Shown: positions 46,201 through 55,411, numbered from the stretch's first letter. The stretch: 63,748 bases of DNA from an uncultured Aquimarina sp. (GCA_947498935.1 CANMMM010000023.1:1-63748), one strand, 5' to 3'. Notes: generated by a model not told the origin, from the letters alone. Numbers and translations: made by a program.

Positions 46201-49200
46201 TAGGTATAACTACTGGTGTTTCCTGCACAGTCTGTATAGGTAAGGGTATATGTTTTTTGACCTTGGCATGTGGGATCCGTATTTGCGGTAATAGTAGGTG
46301 TGATGTTATTCCCACAAGTATCTGTTACTAGTTCAGGTGTTGGTGTTATGGCATCATCGATACAGCTTACGGTTTGTGTCTGATCTGCAGGTACAACTGG
46401 AGGCGTGGTATTAGTGATGTCATAGGTATAGGTGTAATTATCTGAATTTCCTGCGCAATCTGTATACGTAAGGGTATATGTTTTCTGACCTTGGCACTCG
46501 GGATCGGCAGTTGCTGTAATGGTAGGTGTGATGTTATTCCCACAAGTATCTGTTACTATTTCGGGTGTTGGTGTTATAGCATCATCGATACATGAAACTG
46601 TTGCTGTTTGATCTGCGGGTACAGCTGGAGGTATGGTATTAATAATGTCATAGGTATAGGTGTATTCACTTTGGTTTCCTGCACAATCGGTATAGGTAAT
46701 GGTGTATATTTTTTGTCCTTGACAACTAGGATCTGTATTCTCTGTAATAATGGGGGTAATATCATTTCCACAAGTATCTGTTACTATCGCGGGGGTAGGT
46801 GGTATAGCATCGTCGATACAAGATATTGTACTCGATTGATCCAGGGGTACAACAGGTGGAGTATCATTATTTATCGTGTAGGTATAGGTATAATTACTTT
46901 GATTTCCTGCACAGTCGGTATAGGTAATGGTGTATATTTTTTCGCCATTACATGTTGGATTGGTGTTTTCGGAGATGACAGGGGCTATTATATTTCCACA
47001 AACATCTGTTACTGTAGCGGGAGTTGGAGGTATAGCATCAGCAAGGCATGAAATACTGTTTGTTTCATTTGTGGGGACTACGGGGAGTGTAGTGATTGCT
47101 AAGGTATAGGTGTAGGTATAACTATCGGTATTTCCTGCACAGTCGGTATAGGTAAAGGTATATGTTTTGTCTCCTTGGCAGCTAGGGGCTGTGTTTTCTG
47201 TAATGGAAGGGGTAATTTCATTACCACAGGCATCGGATACAATGGCAGGGACAGGTTGTATAGCATCATCGATACATTCTACTATTTCTGTTTGATCTTC
47301 TGGAACGCTAGGAAGTGTCGTGTTTTCTATGGTATAGGTATAGGTGTAATCGCTTTCATTTCCTGCGCAATCGGTATAAGTAAAGGTATATATTTTTTCT
47401 CCTAGACATGCGGGTGCTGTACTTTCTGAGAGTACAGGTATAATGTCGTTACCACAGGCATCTGTGACAGTAGGAGCAGTAGGTACTACAGCATCACCGA
47501 TACATTGTATCGTCGTATTTTGATCGCTAGGTACTACAGGAGGCGTGGTAATTTCGATATTGTAAGCGACTACATAGGCTTCGTCATTTCCTGTACAATC
47601 TGTGTATACAAAAACGAATACTTTTTTGCCTTCGCAGATGGGATCGATACTTTGAGCAAGTATGGGGCTGACCACATTACCACAGGCATCGATCACTTCG
47701 GGTGCTGTTGGTTCTATGATGTCTTCTAGGCATGCTACGGTTAATGATTCATCTGGGGGGACTATTAAAGTCGCTGATTTATCAATGGTATACGTATAGG
47801 TATATATACTTTCGCTTCCAGGGCAATTACTGTAGGTAAAGGTATATGTTTTATCACCCTCGCAGAGCGGATCTTCATTTTCTGTGATGACTGGGACAAT
47901 CGTAGTTCCATTGCTATCTGTAACGATTGGAGCAGGGGGTTGTATGGCATCGTCTATACAGTTTATGATTTCAGAATCATTAGCAGGTAAAATAAGCTCG
48001 GGTGTTATAGTTACTGTCATTGTATAGGTGTCACCAACGCAATTGGAATCTATAGCAGTAGGTGTAATGGTATATACTACTTGCTGTGGCGAAGAGCTGG
48101 TATTCACAAGTGTATCTGCAATGGTAGGATCGGTACTGGTGGTCGTAGTTTCTCCCGATACATTTGGGTTATCAGTAGCGTTCCACGAAAAGCTAACGCC
48201 TTCATTAAAATTACCAATATGTGTGATTAGTGATTCATTTAAGGTGTCACTGGTACAGCTATCGATGGTGATCACTGATGTAGTAGGAGTGGGGAGTGGT
48301 TGTATTGTAACGATTAGTGGGTATTGATCAATAACGGTATTACTGGCATCATATCCAGTAATGTTATAGGTTACTGTTTGCTCAGAGGTAAGGTTATTGA
48401 TTAATGTATCAGTGATGATTGTATCGGCGCTATTAGCAGTAGTCTCTCCTGTGATTAGGGGATGATCGGTGGCCGCCCAATTGACGCTCACTACATTGGG
48501 CGCTGCTTCTGCCATAAGATCATGAGCTAATGTTTCTCCTCCACAAATAGAAACAATAGGATGTACGCTTACTTCTTCGGTAGTGGTAAGTGATACAGGA
48601 TCGGGCATGTTTCCGGTTCTGGGTGTCGCGCTTACAGTTACTGTATTGTTAATAGTTGTTTGGTTGATGATGTCTTGTTCGGTTACTGTATAGGAGGCTG
48701 TCCAGGTGGCACTTTGACCAGGGGGGAGTGTTGCTAATGTGTGGTTTGTAGGGATTTCTCCATCGCCGTTGTTTTGTAAAACAAGAGGGCTTAGGCTACC
48801 AGTACCTGTATGAATATCTGATAGACTGATTTGATCGAAGGTGACGGTACCATCATTGATAAGTGTGTAGGTATAGATAATGGTTTCGTTTGCTACTCGA
48901 TGGCTGTCATCATCTGCTAATTTGGTAATGTTTAATGAAGGAGTTACGAGTAATGGTACGATGGTAGGGTCTTGTGTATCAGTGGTCGGATCATCTGGGT
49001 CATCGGATAGATCTGTGATGCTTCCTAAGCTAGGATCTAATCCTCCTACAGTGGCAGTATTGATTACTTGTCCGCTGTCTAAATCTTCTTGTGTAATGAT
49101 ATGTGTCGCCTGAAATACTGCGGTGTCTAATGGTTGCATGGTATCTACGATAGCGTCTGTACCTGTATCAGTTCCTGTAGTACTGATCAGTGCGATGGTT

Positions 49201-52103
49201 GTGGCATTAGGGTCTAGTACGTTTACATCGGTCAATGAAACATTTCCGATATTAGTAACTGTTATGGTATAGGTGATGGTTTCTCCGATATTTCCGTAAG
49301 GACCATTGGTGGGTGCATCGTCTACTTTAGTAACACTTAATTGTCCGTTTTGTGGCATGGATACGATGGTAGGGTCATTGGGTGCCATCGTAGTAGGATT
49401 GTCTGATAGTGCAGATACGATGGTGCCTTCTACTATCTCGGTACCACTGGCTGTTGCTTGGTTGGTGATACTTCCATTGTCAAAATCTGTTTGTGTAATG
49501 GTATGTGTGGCGGTAAAAGTAGCTGAGGTATTCGGTGCTAAGCTTCCAATACTAGCAGGAGATAGACTGCCAGTATCTATATTGCTATCTGTGATGGTAA
49601 TATCAGTAAGTGTTACATTACCGGTATTGGTTACTGTAAATTCATAGGTAATCACTTCATTTAGGGTGTTGTATAGTCCATCTGGTGAGGGCTGTGCTAT
49701 TTTTTGTAGGGTTAGCGCACCTTTTTGGTCTAGGGGAGTGATGGTGGGATCATCGGAATTGGTAGTAGGATCGTCTGGATCATCTGATAGGTCGCTAATC
49801 TCAAAACCGTTGGTTAATAGTGCCTTTGCAGTGGCAGTATTACTTACTTGATCAGTATCTAAGTCTTCTTGTGTAATGGTATGTGTCGCTGTAAAATTGG
49901 CTGAAGCTCCTACTGCTAAATTGGTTGCTGTGGCTGGGGTTAAACTTCCTGTATCTATTAGAGGGTCAGAGATCGTTACAGTTGGAAGTAGTTGTGTCCC
50001 GGTATTGGTTACTATAAAATCATAGGTGATCACTTCTCCGACCGTATCGTAGCTTCCGTCGCTGGCAGGTCTATCGGTTTTAGTGATTGCTAGTTCATTA
50101 TTAATAATGGTGATGGTTTCTTCTGGATCATCAGGTAGTGTGTTAGCATCAGTTTGATCTTGAGTATTGGTAATAGTATTGGTTACTGTGGTGGCCGTAG
50201 GAGTTTCATTGACTGTGACTTCTAATGTGAGCGTATGCATTTCTCCGGGAAATAGGGAATCGATGTGCCATTCTGGATCAGTCCAGCTACCATAAGTTGT
50301 GGTTGCATTTTGAAGTGTAAATTCGGTTGGGATGACATCTGTAATTACGAGATTGGTCACGGGGGTAGCACTGCCAGAAGTAACTGTGATAGTAAAGGTA
50401 AGGGTGTCCCCTTCGATCACAGTATTGGTGTCTGCTGTTTTGGTAATGATGATTTCGGGATCACAATTGTAGACGGATAGTGATGCAGAATCATAGGTGC
50501 ATAGGTTTTTAGAAACTTGTACAGAAAAATCACCTGCTCCGTCGGGCGTATATGTAGCGCTAGTCGCATTGGGGATCAGTGTTCCGTCTTTATACCATTG
50601 GTAGGTGTCAAATGTGCCTGATATTTCGGAAAGATCAGCGGGTAAGCATCCGTCATTAGAGGTGTCTAAGGAAACGACAGGGACAGAGTCAAATCCTGAA
50701 AAATACCCTGCTACTCCTGCATTACCACTTACTCCAAAAAAGCCAACAGCGATGGATCCAGTGGCATTGACTGCTACATCTCCTCTAAGGTTGCTTACGG
50801 TAATGGTTTTCCATGCTGGTGTACCCGATGCATTGATGACTGGGGTACTTGGTGGTACTATTACAGCTCCGTTAGCGTCTTCGACAGTAATGGCACTGTC
50901 TGGTGTGTCTATAGCAGTTGTGATGGTGATACCTCCTGAAAAATTAGCTCCTGCTACATCTCTAATATTATGAATATTATTTACAAAATTGGGCAATAGG
51001 CAGTTTACGGGGGCGATAAAATTAAGTCCTGCGGTGCGTATTTCTGATGATCCGGCTATGTTTTGATAGGCATAGACTTTTTTAGAACTAGTAACATACA
51101 TATTACCGCCGACAGATGCACTACTGTAGTAGGTGCCTGGTATGACAAAGTATTCGCCTGTATCTATAGTAGCGATGGGGGATGCAGCCCCATTAATAAA
51201 AATTTCTGTTTGTTCTTGAGTGGCAATAATAATGGGGGTTTCATTGATGTTGGAGCCTTGGGCTCTGACAAATACGTATTCTTTGCCCAATACATTTTCG
51301 GGTACAGGTTGGTCAATTCCTGCATCTCTTCCATTAGAAGTGAGTAATGGCGCACCATTTAGATTTCCATTAGCAATGGCGATGGGTTTATTGGATTGGA
51401 TGGTGGCTCCTAGCCAGCAATCGATATTGGCACTACCATTATTTCTGGGAGCTTCTAGTACATAGGATTCTCCTGCTTGCAACGTTATACTGATACTATT
51501 AGCTCCTGCTACAGGAAGTCCGTCTGCGTCTGTACCGTTTCTAAAGGTACAGTTGGCTCCGTAATCAAAAATAGTCACCGTGGTTCCATCTTGGGTGGCC
51601 ATGACTCCGAGTACGGCATTGAGTGTAAAGTGTCCATTACCATAATTAGGTCTTCCTCCCCATTTAAAAATGGTTCCGAGTGCTTTTCTACCCTTGGAGG
51701 TAAGGGAAGTTGCTTGCGAATTCGAACGTCCTCTGTAGTTTACATAGAATTCTTCTCCTCCTTCAGATACGATTCGTAATCCTGCATTATTGAGTACTTG
51801 TCCTGCATTGGCTTCGCTGACTAGTGTAATGTCATTGGTATTATCGGGCAGGGTATAGGATTGGGAGTTGGTAGCAGATAACCCTGTGATAATGGTTAAT
51901 GGTGTCGTACTAGTACCTCTGTAAATTGAGATATTAAAAGCTGCTGTTTCTGGGGTAGAGAAATATAATTGTTGTTGTGCAATCGCTTTATCGATACCTC
52001 CCTCTTGTTTAAGAGGCGGTAGGTAGTGTAAGTCACTTAATTGCGCATGAATAAACGGTATATATATGATATATACTAAAAAAGAGAAGTAGTATTTTTT
52101 CAT
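40263..52103 (-). CDS. giant T9SS type B adhesin with 23 tandem 76-residue repeats
   Basis: 3946 residues from the ATG at 52103 (signal peptide MKKYYFSFLVYIIYIPFIHA). Order: an IgGFc-binding-like N-terminal region; an Ig-like segment (TYQWYKDGTLIP); five DUF11-like repeats; two PKD-like domains; 23 HYR-like repeats of 76 residues with Cys at 14, 30, 46 and 59; two more PKD-like domains; three more DUF11-like repeats; thrombospondin-3-type calcium loops (DTDGDDIPNYLDQDDDNDG, in parts); and a gliding-motility C-terminal sorting domain (FNAVTPNGDGNNDVF...LPVGTYFYILEY). It is exported by T9SS and displayed via SprF. Probable adhesin for gliding or surface attachment. Confidence 0.93.
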   Translation of the reverse strand: MKKYYFSFLVYIIYIPFIHAQLSDLHYLPPLKQEGGIDKAIAQQQLYFSTPETAAFNISIYRGTSTTPLTIITGLSATNSQSYTLPDNTNDITLVSEANAGQVLNNAGLRIVSEGGEEFYVNYRGRSNSQATSLTSKGRKALGTIFKWGGRPNYGNGHFTLNAVLGVMATQDGTTVTIFDYGANCTFRNGTDADGLPVAGANSISITLQAGESYVLEAPRNNGSANIDCWLGATIQSNKPIAIANGNLNGAPLLTSNGRDAGIDQPVPENVLGKEYVFVRAQGSNINETPIIIATQEQTEIFINGAASPIATIDTGEYFVIPGTYYSSASVGGNMYVTSSKKVYAYQNIAGSSEIRTAGLNFIAPVNCLLPNFVNNIHNIRDVAGANFSGGITITTAIDTPDSAITVEDANGAVIVPPSTPVINASGTPAWKTITVSNLRGDVAVNATGSIAVGFFGVSGNAGVAGYFSGFDSVPVVSLDTSNDGCLPADLSEISGTFDTYQWYKDGTLIPNATSATYTPDGAGDFSVQVSKNLCTYDSASLSVYNCDPEIIITKTADTNTVIEGDTLTFTITVTSGSATPVTNLVITDVIPTEFTLQNATTTYGSWTDPEWHIDSLFPGEMHTLTLEVTVNETPTATTVTNTITNTQDQTDANTLPDDPEETITIINNELAITKTDRPASDGSYDTVGEVITYDFIVTNTGTQLLPTVTISDPLIDTGSLTPATATNLAVGASANFTATHTITQEDLDTDQVSNTATAKALLTNGFEISDLSDDPDDPTTNSDDPTITPLDQKGALTLQKIAQPSPDGLYNTLNEVITYEFTVTNTGNVTLTDITITDSNIDTGSLSPASIGSLAPNTSATFTATHTITQTDFDNGSITNQATASGTEIVEGTIVSALSDNPTTMAPNDPTIVSMPQNGQLSVTKVDDAPTNGPYGNIGETITYTITVTNIGNVSLTDVNVLDPNATTIALISTTGTDTGTDAIVDTMQPLDTAVFQATHIITQEDLDSGQVINTATVGGLDPSLGSITDLSDDPDDPTTDTQDPTIVPLLVTPSLNITKLADDDSHRVANETIIYTYTLINDGTVTFDQISLSDIHTGTGSLSPLVLQNNGDGEIPTNHTLATLPPGQSATWTASYTVTEQDIINQTTINNTVTVSATPRTGNMPDPVSLTTTEEVSVHPIVSICGGETLAHDLMAEAAPNVVSVNWAATDHPLITGETTANSADTIITDTLINNLTSEQTVTYNITGYDASNTVIDQYPLIVTIQPLPTPTTSVITIDSCTSDTLNESLITHIGNFNEGVSFSWNATDNPNVSGETTTTSTDPTIADTLVNTSSSPQQVVYTITPTAIDSNCVGDTYTMTVTITPELILPANDSEIINCIDDAIQPPAPIVTDSNGTTIVPVITENEDPLCEGDKTYTFTYSNCPGSESIYTYTYTIDKSATLIVPPDESLTVACLEDIIEPTAPEVIDACGNVVSPILAQSIDPICEGKKVFVFVYTDCTGNDEAYVVAYNIEITTPPVVPSDQNTTIQCIGDAVVPTAPTVTDACGNDIIPVLSESTAPACLGEKIYTFTYTDCAGNESDYTYTYTIENTTLPSVPEDQTEIVECIDDAIQPVPAIVSDACGNEITPSITENTAPSCQGDKTYTFTYTDCAGNTDSYTYTYTLAITTLPVVPTNETNSISCLADAIPPTPATVTDVCGNIIAPVISENTNPTCNGEKIYTITYTDCAGNQSNYTYTYTINNDTPPVVPLDQSSTISCIDDAIPPTPAIVTDTCGNDITPIITENTDPSCQGQKIYTITYTDCAGNQSEYTYTYDIINTIPPAVPADQTATVSCIDDAITPTPEIVTDTCGNNITPTITATADPECQGQKTYTLTYTDCAGNSDNYTYTYDITNTTPPVVPADQTQTVSCIDDAITPTPELVTDTCGNNITPTITANTDPTCQGQKTYTLTYTDCAGNTSSYTYTYDIINTTPPAVPADQTQTIECLIDAVQPTAPVVTDSCGNDITPSITTSNDPTCQGQKIYTFTYTDCAGNQSEYTYTYEISVTTLPSTPVNQSETIECIDQAIMPIAPTVTDVCGNNIIPTITENTDPTCQGDKIYTFTYTDCAGNTSSYTYTYTIDTTIAPTVPADQTQTVSCIDDVITPTPTIVTDTCGNNITPVITENTDPACQGDKIYTITYTDCAGNTSSYTYTYTIQNTTAPLVPADQTQTVSCIDDAIQPTPQTVTDACGNNITPVITENTDPACQGDKIYTITYTDCAGNTSSYTYTYTIQNTTVPIVPTDQTQTISCIDDAIQPTPQTVTDACGNNITPVITENTDPACQGDKIYTITYTDCAGNTNNYTYTYTIQNTTAPLVPADQTQTIVCNNDVVAPTPAIVTDACGNNIIPTITETTAPSCQGQKTYTIAYTDCAGNTSSYTYTYNITTTTAPIVPADQTQTVACSSDAVQPAPAIVTDACGNTITPTITETSSPACLGDKIYTITYTDCAGNTSSYTYTYTIDNTTAPIVPADQMNTVQCITDISTPTPAAVTDACGNTIIPTMTENANPICEGIKTYTFTYTDCAGNTNSYTIGYTIDIVFMPTLPQNQTQTIQCIDQAVPPIPAPVTDSCGNNISPTIIASVDPSCQGEKTYTFLYSDCAENTFSYTHTYIIDNDTSPIVPADQTQTVACSSDAIQPTPATVTDACGNNITPSISATADTACLGQKIYTITYTDCAGNTNSYTHSYTITNSTPPVAPADQTQTVSCNSDAVPPTPAIVTDACGNNITPSITETIASACQGEKRYTITYTDCTGNSDSYTYTYTIINTTPPTVPTNQTQSVACSSDAIQPTPATVTDACRNNITPVIVETTAPSCQGQKVYTITYTDCAGNASSYDYTYTIDNTTAPIVPTDQTQTIACSNDATQPIPPAVVDTCGNTLTPTITTTIAPTCQGQKTYTIAYTDCAGNTSSYTYTYTIDNTTAPIVPTNQTQTVTCSSDAIQPIPATVTDTCGNTLTPTIAASSSPACQGEKIYTITYTDCAGNTNSYTYTYTIDNTTAPIVPADQTTSVSTLADAVQPPTPTVTDYCGNTLLPTITENNDPVCDGEKKYFFAYTDCAGNTSLYTYTYIINLGTSITIPDQVATSCSSQLFSYDIATLTNIPNTTFQWSVTQSGNTTGASSSNGTLIEDRIQNLSGIDQNVHYSITPINAQGCTLSPFTLIVTVLPEPIITSPPGDRTCSIEPLNHILSDDVQDPQTTFSWYATSHPDITGATTTVSTDPVITDVLINNATVARDITYTITPTSAKGCIGSTYTYTVTIYPAATMAITKVALPPKDGSYDTVGEKIHYQITLTNPTNQDLQNITLQDPNADSGSLIPATLSILAANSTATAVVTHTITQNDIDNGLVINQMIGTAIDPCGTTHTFLSDDPDTTPVNDATVVTIHQNAAMSLTKIANPAPDGLWDTAGEIITYTLHLTNTGNTNLQNIVITDTNADSGSVTPPTISSLAPQETRTITASHTITTQDLETGFVVNSASVTATDPNGITISDQSDDPNNPTNIDINNDSDPDDPTVTMTPQTATMRVEKTVDRDTYTHIGDTLNYTITITNTSNTSLEQIQVRDPYATFTSVTTIAQLAPQETFVVTAQNNILPEDLTREFVSNTAYVTAIISNTAITIIEDSDDPNDRTNIDTDLDGDPEDPTLSHWDTDGDDIPNYLDQDDDNDGIIDTVEQNGNPLVDTDGDTIPDHLDIDADGDGVYDYIEAGHSGSDSDGDGMLDGPYGFDGISDILQDNPDSGVTNYTLQDTDADAIPDYQDNNDDNDALLTIDENPDPNGDGVPDDAFDSDGNGIPDYLDPNNGDNTVEDGLQVFNAVTPNGDGNNDVFIIRNIEQYPDNTLKIYNRWGVVVYQVVGYGQRQQYFSGMSNARATVNEDRRLPVGTYFYILEYKNKQQKTKNRTGYLYLNR
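42757..48000 (-). repeat. 228-bp tandem coding repeat array (23 units)
   Basis: Within the adhesin gene, 23 direct repeats of exactly 76 codons. Units 10 to 13 (near 45.05-45.75 kb) are the most alike: 45111-45218 and 45339-45446 appear identical over about 108 bp at a 228-bp offset, which implies recent duplication or gene conversion. Outer units are more divergent. This array may vary in unit number between strains and is a likely assembly trap. Confidence 0.85.
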
Positions 52104-52398
52104 CTTAAAAAAACAATAATGATTCCAATTATTAAAAAGTTGAAGCGGCAATTGTACGTGTCAATTTTCAGCTACAATCATGACGAAAAGGAAACGGGTG
52201 TTTTTTTTATATACGTTGTATTAAAATTACTTAAAATCTATTGGTTTTTTGTATGTAAAAACCTCAAAATTAGAAAGATAAAAGCTTATTAAGGGTGTTT
52301 TTTAGTTGTTTTTTACATGTCTTTTTAGAACACCTACTAGTAGTTTGTCTTTTTTGGGTGTTATGTGATATGATAGTTGAATTACTTATTTTTGAGCT

Positions 52399-53688
52399 AT
52401 GGAGTTATCAATTGCGCGCACATTTATTAGAATAGGTTTGTATGTAAGTACGGTACTATACGTATTATTTTTAGGACCGATTACTGAACCCGATACTTTT
52501 AGTCATTGGCATTTGACGATGCTTAGTCCTCCTGGGTATCCTATTTTTTTATATGGTTTTAAAAAAGTACTAGGTGCATACGCATTTCATGCTATTGTGT
52601 GGGTACAGCTTTTTTTTAATATTGTATCTATCGTGTATTTTGTTCGTTTTTTGCGGCGTAGTTTTTCAGTATCTAATGTTTTTATCCCTGTACTAGATGT
52701 GATACTGCTAGTAGCGCTTTGGATTCCTCATCTAACGATTGCTAATAAGATTACTACAGAGGCGGTATCGTATCCATTATTTTTATGGTGTTTGTATTTT
52801 TTTGTCAATGGTATACTTTTTAAGAAGTACAAACAATTCGCAGGGGCGTTGATCGTCGTATATATACTCATACAAATGCGAACTCAGTTTTTCTTTATCC
52901 TGCCTGTATTTGTACTACTATTAGTATATGAAGCTTGGCGTAGTAAGGCTTACAAAACCATAGGTATGTATTTGGGACTTTTATTTTTACTACCTCTCTT
53001 GATTTCTTTGGCGGATAAGAGTTTTCATTATTTGGTATCGGATCGATTCGAGAGTACGTCTAATACGGGAGTGCAGATACTAACACTTCCTTTTTTTGTG
53101 TCGGAGGCAGCGGATTATAAAGTGTTTGAAACGGAAGTGCAACAGTCACATTTTAAGCAATTACATGCTTATGCTGTGGAGCGTAAGATGCTAGATGATT
53201 TTTATGAGCCTATTTACGGAGATACTAAGTATCATTATTTTCATGATCATTATACAAGCCTTTCGTTTGGTGTGCTGTCTGAAAAAGGACGAGCATTACT
53301 GTATCCAGATGCTCCTAAAAGTATAGATGCATTGATCGCTAATAATAAGTTATTGATGAAAATGACGATCCCATTATTACTGGATAATTTCTGGGAGGTA
53401 TTGGAGCTTTTTTATTATAACTGTATTCATGCTTTTAGGAGTGTGTATTCTTTATTATTAGCGCTGTTAGTATTTATAGGTGGATTGTTTTTTTGGATAA
53501 AGTCTGATAGTAAGATTGCGTTTTTAGGCGTATTGTTTATGGGGCTTACTTTTTGTAATATCATATTGGTGTGTATGGTGGTGCATAGTTTGTATCGATA
53601 TATGTTTTATCACCAATGGATGCTCGCTGTATTGGTTGTACTCTGTATGGATTGGGCGCTTAAACACCAAGCGCGTTTTACTTCTTAA
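52399..53688 (+). CDS. multi-TM protein, possible GT-C-type glycosyltransferase
   Basis: 429 residues with about nine to eleven TM segments. Near the first periplasmic loop, EPDTFSHWHLTMLSPPGYPIF recalls the acidic residue and PPGYP pattern of GT-C membrane glycosyltransferases, but no family is certain. A larger loop (about 220-310) lies between TM segments. It is the only rightward gene here, divergent from the adhesin; TATTTTTG just before the ATG matches a -7 element but leaves no leader and lacks a placed TTG. Confidence 0.55.
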   Translation: MELSIARTFIRIGLYVSTVLYVLFLGPITEPDTFSHWHLTMLSPPGYPIFLYGFKKVLGAYAFHAIVWVQLFFNIVSIVYFVRFLRRSFSVSNVFIPVLDVILLVALWIPHLTIANKITTEAVSYPLFLWCLYFFVNGILFKKYKQFAGALIVVYILIQMRTQFFFILPVFVLLLVYEAWRSKAYKTIGMYLGLLFLLPLLISLADKSFHYLVSDRFESTSNTGVQILTLPFFVSEAADYKVFETEVQQSHFKQLHAYAVERKMLDDFYEPIYGDTKYHYFHDHYTSLSFGVLSEKGRALLYPDAPKSIDALIANNKLLMKMTIPLLLDNFWEVLELFYYNCIHAFRSVYSLLLALLVFIGGLFFWIKSDSKIAFLGVLFMGLTFCNIILVCMVVHSLYRYMFYHQWMLAVLVVLCMDWALKHQARFTS

Positions 53689-53731
53689 TACATGTTGTTC
53701 GCTAATTGATTTTACGGTTTTCAATGTCATT

Positions 53732-53820
53732 GCGTTAGGGATAGGAGCGGCATCCTTTTGGTAGCACCTTAGTGCTGCCAAAAGATACAGCGGATAGCCC
53801 GACCCTTGTGGTAACGCCCT
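53732..53820 (+). repeat. dispersed structured repeat, copy 7 (core type A)
   Basis: Matches copy 1 except that the end reads CCTTGTGGTAACGCCCT (shared with copy 8) and the apical stem is GGTAGCAC-CTTA-GTGCTGCC. It lies between convergent genes, 20 bases after the stop of the leftward gene. Confidence 0.85.
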
Positions 53821-53840
53821 AATTATACTACTACTTATTA

Positions 53841-55316
53841 TTATTGGTCTATGAGTGCTAATGTGGTGGTGTAAATATCTGTATTGGTTGTTTGAGCAAT
53901 TAACCACGCATAGAAACTGATCACAAAAATATCTTCTTGATCGGGTAGGTTTTTAAAGGTATTTTCGATTTTAGGTACTAAACTGGCTGCTTGGTCTTTT
54001 TGGAGGTAATATTGAATGGCTAGCGATAGAAAATCGAGTACGTGCTGTGCTTTTCGGTTTTTTAGATATGTGGTATGTTTTTTTCGGAAACTCTGTACTC
54101 TAGCGTCTACTAAATCGATGGCATCGGTAGCGATATATAAAAGAATTTCGATGAGGTTTTTTTTGACCACCCATGGGATATTTGCTTTTTCTGCATACCA
54201 TGTGTCGCTATGATACAATGCTCTGTGTAATTCTAGGGCTTTTGTATACTCAGATTGCTGAAAATGGCAGACGATTAAGGCGAGTTGTAGGTCAAGTACA
54301 TACCCGATTTGCTCTTTGTGGCGGTTGAGGTCTATGTCTGTAAGGAGTTGAATGGCTTTTGCTGCTTCTCCTTGGTAATTAAAAATGAATGCTTTTAATA
54401 GGGTGTACTGTGGTAAGAACCGTTTGTGGTATTTGGCATCTTGTTCTTGCATTTGCGCTAGCATCAGTTGCAGAAAGGTAGCTGCTTTTTCGAAATTTTT
54501 ATTCCTGAAATAGGAATTGGCGACATAGTATAGAATCTGAATATGGTAGTATAAGTGTTTATGAGCATGTGCGTTTTTATGCTCTATTTGCTGATAAGTA
54601 GTTTCTACAAAGGGTAAAAAAGTATGAAAATTACGCTGCATATAGGCTACTTGGTTTGTGATCTCTAATACCTTGTACAGTGATCGGAAGGTCATGTCTT
54701 GATCGATGACGATTCCAAATTTCTGGAAGGTTTCATGGAGTAGCGCCTGAATATTTTTTGGCGCTTTTTTTAATTGTTCTTGTAGGGTAGCATAGCATAG
54801 ATTTAGGTTTTCTTCTTGCTCTAAAGCTTGTTGGTTTTCTCTAAATACTTGAATAATGGTGTCTAAAGGGGCGGTTTTATCGAGGTGTGCGTATTGTATT
54901 TTGGTGTAATAGATTTCTCTAAGAATACTGTAGAGATCGTATTTTTTAGCTTTTAATTCTGCTTTTTTAAGGGTTTTAAGTGCGATTTTATAGGCTTTTT
55001 TTTCGAAGAAAATCCTACTGGCCAATAGTTGCTTCATGACTTCCATCTCTTCGGAGGTTTCTTCTTCAAAACTTTGGGTAGCGATAAAATCGATCAAGCT
55101 ATCATGTAATCGCTTGCAGAGTGCGTGAAATGCGCCTTTGGCAGGCTTTTTATAGAGGAGTAGGTCTAATTCTTTTAGGTTCGGTTGTGTGTCTAGTAGT
55201 TTAAAGAGTTGGATGTTTTTTGTGTCATTCCGTTTGTTTTTTCGCTTTAGTGTTGCGACAAAAGATTGTTTTTCTTCTGTGGATAGGGTAGAAATGATGG
55301 AGGCAATCGTGTTCAA
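53841..55316 (-). CDS. large helical-repeat protein of unknown function
   Basis: About 491 residues, almost wholly helical and charged, with TPR-like alternation (AYKIALKTLKKAELKAKKYDLYSILREIYY, NSYFRNKNFEKAATFLQLMLAQM). There is no signal peptide or TM segment, so it is cytoplasmic, and it is probably a scaffold. No ATG lies near the beginning; I choose the TTG at 55316 (NTIASIISTLSTEEKQ) because the preceding stretch is atypical, but another TTG at 55379 is possible. It converges with the GT-C-like gene across repeat copy 7. Confidence 0.65.
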   Translation of the reverse strand: MNTIASIISTLSTEEKQSFVATLKRKNKRNDTKNIQLFKLLDTQPNLKELDLLLYKKPAKGAFHALCKRLHDSLIDFIATQSFEEETSEEMEVMKQLLASRIFFEKKAYKIALKTLKKAELKAKKYDLYSILREIYYTKIQYAHLDKTAPLDTIIQVFRENQQALEQEENLNLCYATLQEQLKKAPKNIQALLHETFQKFGIVIDQDMTFRSLYKVLEITNQVAYMQRNFHTFLPFVETTYQQIEHKNAHAHKHLYYHIQILYYVANSYFRNKNFEKAATFLQLMLAQMQEQDAKYHKRFLPQYTLLKAFIFNYQGEAAKAIQLLTDIDLNRHKEQIGYVLDLQLALIVCHFQQSEYTKALELHRALYHSDTWYAEKANIPWVVKKNLIEILLYIATDAIDLVDARVQSFRKKHTTYLKNRKAQHVLDFLSLAIQYYLQKDQAASLVPKIENTFKNLPDQEDIFVISFYAWLIAQTTNTDIYTTTLALIDQ

Positions 55317-55411
55317 AATATCATAGGTTTTAAGTGTAGTAAATATATTGAAATTAATAGGTTGTGGGAAATAATTCAATTAAATATCGTAAGTTTTTTT
55401 AAAAAGTTGCA

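Noticed and set aside
42757..48000. Possible CRISPR array
   Set aside because: Units are 228 bp, contiguous without spacers, and in frame in one large gene.
53524..53907. 127-residue frame containing RALPQGSGYPLY
   Set aside because: It crosses repeat copy 7 and two real genes on other frames. The peptide is encoded by the repeat itself and appears again in a second frame.
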